DNA of 64,000 bases from Enterobacteriaceae bacterium RIT714 (GTDB taxonomy: Bacteria > Pseudomonadota > Gammaproteobacteria > Enterobacterales > Enterobacteriaceae). Positions 57,192 to 64,000 of this stretch are shown piece after piece; the stretch's first letter is position 1; each line of letters begins with the position of its first letter. Location: the NCBI GenBank assembly GCA_009668015.1, contig WJYB01000005.1, positions 124,001 to 188,000 of the forward strand. Direction: 5' to 3'. The notes beneath the pieces were generated by a model. That model had not been told where the DNA came from. It worked only from the letters and a program-made list of their open reading frames with translations, and ran no database searches. Both the position numbers and the translations under genes were made by a program.

Positions 57192-58104
57192 TAAGATCGC
57201 AGTCCTGTTTGGCGGGACTTCCGCAGAACGTGACGTTTCGCTGAACTCCGGTGCAGCCGTGTTAGCGGGTCTGCGCGAAGGGGGCGTAAACGCTCATCCG
57301 GTTGATCCGAAAGAGACGGATATTACGCGCCTGAAGGAAATGGGCTTCGATAAAGTCTTTATCGCTTTGCACGGTCGCGGCGGTGAAGACGGTACGCTAC
57401 AGGGCCTGCTGGATTTAATCGGTTTGCCTTACACCGGAAGTGGTGTGATGGCGTCCGCTATTTCTATGGATAAGCTGCGCAGCAAATTACTGTGGCAAGG
57501 TGCGGGTTTGCCTGTGGCACCGTGGGTTGCATTAACCCGCCGCGAGTTCGAAATTGGCCTTGAAGAGAGCGTTAATGCACGTATGGTGCAGCTAGGTTTG
57601 CCGGTTATTGTGAAACCCAGCCGCGAAGGCTCAAGCGTCGGGATGTCTAAAGTCGACAAAGCTGGCGATTTATCTTCAGCGTTAGCACTGGCATTTCAAC
57701 ACGATGAAGAAGTTCTGATTGAAAAATGGCTCAGCGGCCCGGAATTTACCGTCGCGATGCTGGGTGAAGAAATTTTGCCGTCAATTCGCATCCAACCGGC
57801 TGGAACCTTCTATGATTATGAGGCGAAGTATCTCTCTGATGAGACGCAATATTTCTGCCCAAGTGGTCTGGAAGCAGAACGTGAAGCAGATTTACAGGAC
57901 CTGGTGCTTAAAGCCTGGACTGTTTTAGGTTGCCGCGGTTGGGGACGTATCGACGTGATGCAGGACAATGACGGGCAATTTTATCTGCTCGAAGCCAATA
58001 CCTCTCCGGGTATGACCAGCCATAGTCTGGTGCCGATGGCAGCACGTCAGGCGGGGTTGAGCTTCTCGCAGCTGGTTGTCCGTATTCTGGACCAGGCAGG
58101 CTGA
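57184..58104 (+). CDS. ddlB: D-alanine:D-alanine ligase B
   Basis: Makes the D-Ala-D-Ala dipeptide used by MurF. It has 306 residues as in E. coli. ATP-grasp features: [20 protein letters not shown] at the N-domain, [18 protein letters not shown], and the metal-binding [17 protein letters not shown] near the C-terminus. The tyrosine of the ligase type is present in PYTGSG. Overlaps murC, and ftsQ starts one base after its stop. Confidence 0.97.
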   Translation: MADKIAVLFGGTSAERDVSLNSGAAVLAGLREGGVNAHPVDPKETDITRLKEMGFDKVFIALHGRGGEDGTLQGLLDLIGLPYTGSGVMASAISMDKLRSKLLWQGAGLPVAPWVALTRREFEIGLEESVNARMVQLGLPVIVKPSREGSSVGMSKVDKAGDLSSALALAFQHDEEVLIEKWLSGPEFTVAMLGEEILPSIRIQPAGTFYDYEAKYLSDETQYFCPSGLEAEREADLQDLVLKAWTVLGCRGWGRIDVMQDNDGQFYLLEANTSPGMTSHSLVPMAARQAGLSFSQLVVRILDQAG

Positions 58105-58105
58105 T

Positions 58106-58948
58106 ATGTCTCAGGCTGCACTGAACACGCGCAACCGTGACGAGGAAGAAGAATATTCTTCTTCAGGACGGAGCAATGGAACGCGTCTTGCAGGGATCCT
58201 GTTCCTGCTTGGTGTGCTGTGTACCGTGTTTATCAGCGGCTGGATGGTGTTGGGCTGGATGGAAGATGCACAACGATTACCCCTGTCAAAACTGGTGGTG
58301 ACCGGTGAGCGCCATTACACGCGTAACGATGACATTCGCCAGTCGATTCTGGCATTGGGATCGCCTGGGACGTTCATGACTCAGGACGTCAACATTATTC
58401 AGAGTCAGATTGAACGTCTGCCCTGGATAAAACAGGCGAGCGTAAGAAAGCAATGGCCTGATGAATTGAAGATTCATCTGGTTGAATATGTGCCCATTGC
58501 GCGTTGGAATGATCAGCACATGGTTGACGTAGACGGAAACTCGTTCAGCGTCCCGGCAGATCGTGTCAGCAAGCAAAGTTTACCGCTGTTGTACGGCCCG
58601 GAAGGTAGTGAAAACGAAGTATTGCAGGGTTTTCGCGACATGGGACAAGTGCTGGCTAAGAACCGGTTTACGTTAAAAGATGCGGCAATGACGGCTCGTC
58701 GTTCATGGCAACTGACCTTAACGAATGGGATTAAGCTCAATCTTGGTCGCGGCGACACGATGAAGCGACTGGCGCGTTTTGTAGAACTTTACCCCGTTTT
58801 ACAGCAGCAGGCGCAGACAGACGGCAAACGGATAAGCTACGTTGATTTGCGCTATGACTCAGGCGCAGCAGTCGGTTGGGTGCCGGCTCCGGTTGAGGAA
58901 CCTAATCAGCAACAGAATCAGGCACAGGTACAGGCAGAACAACAATGA
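58106..58948 (+). CDS. ftsQ: FtsQ, cell division protein
   Basis: A bitopic divisome scaffold that links FtsA/K to FtsLB and FtsWI. The start is ATG 58106 ([10 protein letters not shown]), immediately after the ddlB stop. The in-frame ATG at 58076 lies inside ddlB. The 280-residue protein is 4 longer than E. coli FtsQ, owing to a more acidic cytoplasmic tail (DEEEEYSS). Transmembrane segment about 29-50, then a POTRA domain ([22 protein letters not shown]) and a beta domain. It overlaps ftsA by 4 bases. Confidence 0.96.
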   Translation: MSQAALNTRNRDEEEEYSSSGRSNGTRLAGILFLLGVLCTVFISGWMVLGWMEDAQRLPLSKLVVTGERHYTRNDDIRQSILALGSPGTFMTQDVNIIQSQIERLPWIKQASVRKQWPDELKIHLVEYVPIARWNDQHMVDVDGNSFSVPADRVSKQSLPLLYGPEGSENEVLQGFRDMGQVLAKNRFTLKDAAMTARRSWQLTLTNGIKLNLGRGDTMKRLARFVELYPVLQQQAQTDGKRISYVDLRYDSGAAVGWVPAPVEEPNQQQNQAQVQAEQQ

Positions 58949-60201
58949 TCAAGGCGACGGACAGAAAACTGGTAGTTGGACTGGAGATTGGCACTGCGAA
59001 GGTTGCCGCTTTAGTAGGGGAAGTTCTGCCCGACGGTATGGTCAATATCATTGGCGTCGGCAGTTGCCCGTCACGTGGTATGGATAAAGGTGGGGTTAAC
59101 GATCTTGAGTCGGTGGTGAAATGCGTTCAGCGCGCCATCGATCAGGCAGAATTAATGGCAGATTGCCAGATTTCTTCCGTTTACCTGGCTCTCTCTGGAA
59201 AGCATATTAGCTGCCAGAACGAGATCGGGATGGTGCCGATTTCCGAAGAGGAAGTCACTCAGGAAGACGTTGAGAATGTGGTGCATACGGCAAAATCGGT
59301 GCGCGTGCGTGATGAACACCGCGTGTTGCATGTGATTCCGCAGGAATATGCGATCGACTATCAGGAGGGTATCAAAAACCCAGTCGGTCTTTCCGGTGTG
59401 CGTATGCAGGCAAAAGTGCATTTGATCACATGTCATAACGATATGGCGAAGAACATCGTCAAAGCCGTTGAACGTTGTGGCCTGAAAGTTGACCAACTTA
59501 TTTTTGCAGGACTGGCGGCAAGCTACTCCGTACTCACGGAAGACGAACGTGAATTGGGCGTCTGTGTGGTTGACATCGGCGGTGGTACAATGGATATGGC
59601 CGTTTATACCGGCGGTGCTTTGCGCCACACCAAAGTGATTCCTTACGCCGGGAATGTGGTGACAAGCGATATCGCTTACGCCTTTGGTACGCCACCTAGC
59701 GATGCAGAGGCGATTAAAGTGCGCCACGGTTGTGCACTGGGCTCTATTGTCGGTAAAGACGAGAGCGTTGAAGTGCCGAGCGTGGGTGGTCGACCGCCGC
59801 GCAGCTTGCAGCGTCAGACTCTGGCTGAAGTCATTGAGCCGCGTTACACCGAGCTGCTGAATTTGGTCAACGAAGAGATTTTACAGTTACAAGAACAGCT
59901 TCGTCAGCAAGGGGTGAAGCATCACCTTGCGGCGGGGATTGTATTAACCGGCGGCGCAGCACAAATTGAAGGTCTGGCAGCCTGCGCGCAGCGAGTGTTC
60001 CATACGCAAGTGCGTATTGGCGCACCGCTGAATATTACCGGTTTAACGGATTACGCTCAGGAGCCGTATTACTCAACGGCCGTGGGCCTGCTTCATTACG
60101 GGAAAGAGTCCCATTTAAGTGGTGAAGCAGAAGTGGAAAAACGTACGTCGGTCGGTTCCTGGGTCAAACGACTCAATTCCTGGCTGCGAAAAGAGTTTTA
60201 A
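58945..60201 (+). CDS. ftsA: FtsA, actin-like membrane tether of FtsZ
   Basis: Anchors FtsZ to the membrane and recruits later division proteins. It has 418 residues, two fewer than E. coli, because the linker before the C-terminal helix is shorter (EKRTSVGSW). Actin-fold ATP motifs are [28 protein letters not shown] and [12 protein letters not shown]. The C-terminal amphipathic membrane-targeting helix [15 protein letters not shown] is intact. It overlaps ftsQ by 4 bases. Confidence 0.97.
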   Translation: MIKATDRKLVVGLEIGTAKVAALVGEVLPDGMVNIIGVGSCPSRGMDKGGVNDLESVVKCVQRAIDQAELMADCQISSVYLALSGKHISCQNEIGMVPISEEEVTQEDVENVVHTAKSVRVRDEHRVLHVIPQEYAIDYQEGIKNPVGLSGVRMQAKVHLITCHNDMAKNIVKAVERCGLKVDQLIFAGLAASYSVLTEDERELGVCVVDIGGGTMDMAVYTGGALRHTKVIPYAGNVVTSDIAYAFGTPPSDAEAIKVRHGCALGSIVGKDESVEVPSVGGRPPRSLQRQTLAEVIEPRYTELLNLVNEEILQLQEQLRQQGVKHHLAAGIVLTGGAAQIEGLAACAQRVFHTQVRIGAPLNITGLTDYAQEPYYSTAVGLLHYGKESHLSGEAEVEKRTSVGSWVKRLNSWLRKEF

Positions 60202-60210
60202 TTTTTTAAA

Positions 60211-60235
60211 GAGACCGGAGAAAATTAGCGGTCTC
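60211..60235 (+). other. Hairpin between ftsA and ftsZ
   Basis: GAGACCG (60211-60217) pairs with CGGTCTC (60229-60235) around an 11-base A-rich loop. It is preceded, not followed, by a T-run, so it is not a classic plus-strand terminator. It lies in the 114-base ftsA-ftsZ leader and could influence RNA processing. Function unknown. Confidence 0.45.
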
Positions 60236-60315
60236 AGGCGACAGGCACATACACGAAATCATTCAGGATTCTGCGCGGCAGCTTGTATGATGAAGTGTAA
60301 AAACGGAGAGAAACC

Positions 60316-61467
60316 ATGTTTGAACCAATGGAATTAACCAACGACGCGGTGATTAAAGTCATCGGCGTCGGTGGAGGCGGCGGTAACGCTGTCGAGCATA
60401 TGGTGCGCGAACGCATTGAAGGCGTTGAATTCTTTGCAGTCAACACCGATGCCCAGGCACTGCGTAAGACGGCTGTAGGCCAGACTATTCAGATCGGTGG
60501 TGGTATCACCAAAGGTCTGGGTGCCGGGGCTAACCCGGAAGTGGGCCGTAATGCTGCCGAAGAAGACCGTGAAGCACTGCGTGCTGCACTCGATGGCGCT
60601 GATATGGTGTTCATCGCAGCAGGTATGGGCGGTGGTACAGGCACCGGTGCAGCCCCCGTGGTTGCTGAAGTGGCCAAAGATTTAGGCATTCTGACCGTTG
60701 CTGTTGTGACTAAGCCTTTCAACTTTGAAGGCAAGAAGCGCATGGCATTTGCGGAGCAGGGTATCACTGAGCTGTCCAAACATGTGGACTCTCTGATTAC
60801 TATCCCGAACGACAAACTGCTGAAAGTTTTGGGTCGCGGTATCTCTTTACTGGATGCTTTCGGCGCTGCAAACGACGTGCTGAAAGGCGCGGTGCAGGGT
60901 ATTGCCGAGCTGATTACCCGCCCAGGCCTGATGAACGTCGACTTTGCGGACGTTCGCACTGTGATGTCTGAAATGGGCTATGCGATGATGGGCTCTGGCG
61001 TGGCGAGCGGTGAAGACCGTGCAGAAGAAGCGGCTGAAATGGCTATCTCTTCTCCGTTGCTGGAAGATATCGATCTGTCCGGCGCGCGCGGCGTTCTGGT
61101 CAACATTACCGCTGGCTTCGATCTGCGTCTGGACGAGTTCGAAACCGTGGGTAACACCATTCGTGCGTTCGCGTCTGATAACGCCACCGTGGTTATCGGT
61201 ACTTCCCTTGATCCGGAAATGAACGACGAACTGCGTGTGACCGTTGTTGCCACCGGTATCGGCATGGACAAACGTCCAGAGATCACCCTGGTCACTAACA
61301 AGCAAACGCAGCAACCAGTGATGGATCGCTACCAGCAGCACGGTATGGCTCCGCTGACACAAGAGCAAAAACCCGCTGCTAAAGTGGTGAATGATAACAC
61401 CCCACAAACCGCGAAAGAGCCAGATTATCTGGACATTCCGGCGTTCCTGCGTAAGCAAGCTGACTAA
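60316..61467 (+). CDS. ftsZ: FtsZ, tubulin-like division ring GTPase
   Basis: Polymerises at midcell to organise division. It has 383 residues as in E. coli. The tubulin signature GGGTGTG is at 105-111. The T7 loop [11 protein letters not shown] supplies the catalytic aspartates. A variable linker precedes the C-terminal peptide [14 protein letters not shown], the docking site for FtsA, ZipA, MinC and others. The ribosome site is GGAGAG. It is the last dcw gene before lpxC. Confidence 0.99.
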   Translation: MFEPMELTNDAVIKVIGVGGGGGNAVEHMVRERIEGVEFFAVNTDAQALRKTAVGQTIQIGGGITKGLGAGANPEVGRNAAEEDREALRAALDGADMVFIAAGMGGGTGTGAAPVVAEVAKDLGILTVAVVTKPFNFEGKKRMAFAEQGITELSKHVDSLITIPNDKLLKVLGRGISLLDAFGAANDVLKGAVQGIAELITRPGLMNVDFADVRTVMSEMGYAMMGSGVASGEDRAEEAAEMAISSPLLEDIDLSGARGVLVNITAGFDLRLDEFETVGNTIRAFASDNATVVIGTSLDPEMNDELRVTVVATGIGMDKRPEITLVTNKQTQQPVMDRYQQHGMAPLTQEQKPAAKVVNDNTPQTAKEPDYLDIPAFLRKQAD

Positions 61468-61481
61468 GAATTGGCTGGAAT

Positions 61482-61510
61482 TTGGGGATTTTCGCTCTTT
61501 GTGCTAAACT
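61482..61510 (+). promoter_or_regulatory. Candidate lpxC promoter
   Basis: A -35-like TTGGGG (61482-61487) is separated by 17 bases from TAAACT (61505-61510). It lies between ftsZ and lpxC, where E. coli also has an lpxC promoter with the same -10. Confidence 0.6.
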
Positions 61511-61547
61511 GGCCGCCCGTTAGTGATATACACTTTCGGTTGGATAA

Positions 61548-62486
<939 letters not shown>

Positions 62487-62510
62487 CGGTTAACACCGTT
62501 TGTAAAAATC

Positions 62511-62566
62511 GACTGGTTAACCTGGTACTCTCTCCGGCCAGGGAGACCAGTCGTTTTTGTTTTTAC
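62511..62566 (+). terminator. Terminator after lpxC
   Basis: CGACTGGT (62511-62518) pairs with ACCAGTCG (62547-62554). An inner TCTC/GAGA stem extends it, and TTTTTGTTTTT follows. It separates lpxC from the secM-secA unit. Confidence 0.88.
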
Positions 62567-62764
62567 ACTTCTGGTTTTCTCCCCCTCATGACACTGGGTC
62601 TGCAGAGCACAGAAAGTGCACGCGATTGCTACTTTCTTAACCGCATTTACCCGCTGCATTACGTCATTCCTGCTGCTGTATTGTCGCTTTAGTGATAATA
62701 TCTGTGCGCTAAAAAGAATAAGTGAACGCATGCCTGTCCGGGCTTGCATACGATGGTGGATTAG

Positions 62765-63268
62765 GTGAGCGGAATTTTAACGCGCTGGCGACAATTTGGC
62801 AGACGTTACTTCTGGCCGCATCTCTTATTAGGGATGGTTGCGGCGAGCTTCGGCTTGCCTGTACTCAGCCACAGCGCGGAGCCGTCAGCGCCTGCGAATA
62901 CCACGACCACCAAACACGATCTCTCTACGCGGGTAAACTTTACCCATCTTGCGCTGCTTGAAGCGAATCGCCGTCCAAGTTTTACGGTTGATTATTGGCA
63001 TCAGCATGCTATCCGCACGGTTATCCGCCATCTCTCTTTTGCGATGGCCCCTCAGGCCATGCCTGTTGCGGAAGAATCACTGCCGGTTCAGGCGCAGCAT
63101 CTTGCTCTGCTCGATACGCTCAATGCATTGTTGACGCAGGAGAGTAAGCCGCCGGTTATTGTTCGTCAGACGACGAACAGCGCTTCCATCACACACGCTG
63201 CCTTTTCGGTATCCGCCTGGATTAGCCAGGTCCAGGGTATCCGCGCCGGGCCTCAACGCCTCAGCTAA
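62765..63268 (+). CDS. secM: SecM, secretion monitor arrest peptide
   Basis: Its translation stalls when Sec export is slow and raises secA translation. It starts at GTG 62765 and has 167 residues (E. coli 170). A long signal sequence (about 37 residues, with [16 protein letters not shown]) sends the nascent chain to SecA/SecYEG. The arrest motif [17 protein letters not shown] is at 147-163, with every key position of F-x4-WI-x4-GIRAGP kept. The four differences from E. coli are at tolerated positions. It is co-transcribed with secA. Confidence 0.97.
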   Translation: MSGILTRWRQFGRRYFWPHLLLGMVAASFGLPVLSHSAEPSAPANTTTTKHDLSTRVNFTHLALLEANRRPSFTVDYWHQHAIRTVIRHLSFAMAPQAMPVAEESLPVQAQHLALLDTLNALLTQESKPPVIVRQTTNSASITHAAFSVSAWISQVQGIRAGPQRLS

Positions 63269-63319
63269 ATTAACTGTAATTCAATACCTTAATTTATCTG
63301 CCTGTCTAAGGCGTGTGAG
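63252..63319 (+). promoter_or_regulatory. secM-secA mRNA hairpin covering the secA ribosome site
   Basis: CTCAACGCCT (63252-63261) pairs with AGGCGT-G-TGAG (63309-63319, one bulged G). The 3' arm contains the GAG of the secA ribosome site. The SecM Pro163 codon (63251-63253) touches the 5' arm, so a ribosome stalled there would melt the stem and free secA, as in E. coli. Confidence 0.8.
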
Positions 63320-63327
63320 AATTTATT

Positions 63328-64000
63328 ATGCTAATCAAGTTATTAACCAAAGTTTTCGGTAGCCGTAACGATCGTACCCTGCGCCGTATGCGCAAAGCTG
63401 TCACCGTGATTAACGCTATGGAACCGGAGATGGAAAAGCTCTCCGACGACGAACTCAAAGCCAAAACGGGTGAGTTTCGCGAACGTCTGGAGAAAGGCGC
63501 AACGCTCGAAAGCCTGATCCCGGAAGCCTTTGCTGTTGTACGTGAAGCCAGTAAGCGTGTGTTCGGCATGCGTCATTTCGATGTACAGCTGCTGGGCGGT
63601 ATGGTTCTGAATGAACGTTGCATCGCAGAAATGCGTACCGGTGAAGGTAAAACTCTTACCGCAACTCTGCCGGCTTACCTGAATGCACTGTCGGGTAAAG
63701 GCGTTCACGTTGTTACCGTCAACGACTATTTGGCGCAGCGTGACGCCGAAAACAACCGTCCACTCTTCGAATTCCTGGGTATGACTGTCGGCATCAACAT
63801 GTCCGGCCTGCCAGCTCCAGCCAAGCGCGAAGCCTATGGCGCGGATATCACTTACGGGACAAACAACGAATACGGTTTTGACTATCTGCGCGATAACATG
63901 GCGTTTAGCCCGGAAGAGCGCGTACAGCGTAAACTGCACTATGCGCTGGTGGATGAAGTTGACTCCATCCTGATCGATGAAGCGCGTACCCCGCTGATTA
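63328..64000 (+). CDS. secA: SecA preprotein translocase ATPase (partial, 3' end outside window)
   Basis: The motor that pushes preproteins through SecYEG. The first 224 codons are present, starting at ATG 63328 ([20 protein letters not shown]). Walker A is MRTGEGKT near residue 102-109. [20 protein letters not shown] and the [15 protein letters not shown] Walker B region near 209 are intact. The frame is open at the window edge. Translation depends on secM stalling. Confidence 0.98.
   Translation, partial: MLIKLLTKVFGSRNDRTLRRMRKAVTVINAMEPEMEKLSDDELKAKTGEFRERLEKGATLESLIPEAFAVVREASKRVFGMRHFDVQLLGGMVLNERCIAEMRTGEGKTLTATLPAYLNALSGKGVHVVTVNDYLAQRDAENNRPLFEFLGMTVGINMSGLPAPAKREAYGADITYGTNNEYGFDYLRDNMAFSPEERVQRKLHYALVDEVDSILIDEARTPLI

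Overview
The window is a continuous stretch of enterobacterial chromosome, from the last codons of carA to the first third of secA. It matches the Escherichia coli K-12 minute 0-2 gene order almost gene for gene. Protein lengths and motifs are those of Enterobacteriaceae, and codon use is fairly GC-rich. One K-12 segment is missing: no caiF/caiTABCDE/fixABCX/yaaU genes lie between carB and kefF, and a small DUF903-type lipoprotein gene sits there instead. This, with a shorter AraC and the sequence divergence from E. coli, suggests a related genus such as Enterobacter, Lelliottia or Citrobacter. The genus is an inference. I see no phage, IS element, tRNA, rRNA or CRISPR.

Layout. 1-3290: carA end and carB (carbamoyl phosphate). 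3291-4053: REP-like and palindromic repeats, a terminator and the lipoprotein gene. 4054-7036: kefF-kefC (K+ efflux) and folA. 7075-13795, minus strand: apaH-apaG-rsmA-pdxA-surA-lptD, mixing nucleotide, rRNA, vitamin B6 and outer-membrane biogenesis. 14036-20950: djlA (+), then rluA, rapA and polB (-). 20966-26178: araBAD (-) and divergent araC (+), with a recognisable AraC/CRP control region. 26307-30498: yabI (+) and thiBPQ (-), headed by a TPP riboswitch. 30540-33734: the sugar-phosphate stress module sgrR, sgrS/sgrT and setA. 33764-38622: leuABCD (-) with leuL leader and attenuator. 39235-43983: leuO, ilvIH and cra. 44501-61467: the complete dcw (division and cell wall) cluster mraZ-rsmH-ftsL-ftsI-murE-murF-mraY-murD-ftsW-murG-murC-ddlB-ftsQ-ftsA-ftsZ. 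61569-64000: lpxC, secM and partial secA.

How the genes work together. The dcw cluster codes for cytoplasmic peptidoglycan precursor synthesis (murC-F, ddlB, mraY, murG) and for the septal machine that uses it (ftsL, I, W, Q, A, Z). Most junctions overlap or are nearly contiguous. leuABCD and ilvIH together serve branched-chain amino acid synthesis, with leuO between them. sgrR/sgrS/sgrT/setA form one response to glucose-phosphate stress. secM controls secA translation by ribosome arrest.

There is no sign of a wholly new system. The points most worth a second look are these. A TAA codon in ftsI cuts the usual PBP3 C-terminal tail off almost exactly at the known Prc processing point, and the old tail can still be read in frame after the stop. 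A palindromic repeat supplies the end of thiQ. A LexA-type box and a -10 hexamer for polB are folded into the araBAD terminator region. The SgrT peptide has an extended N-terminus. The carB-kefF junction has been remodelled.
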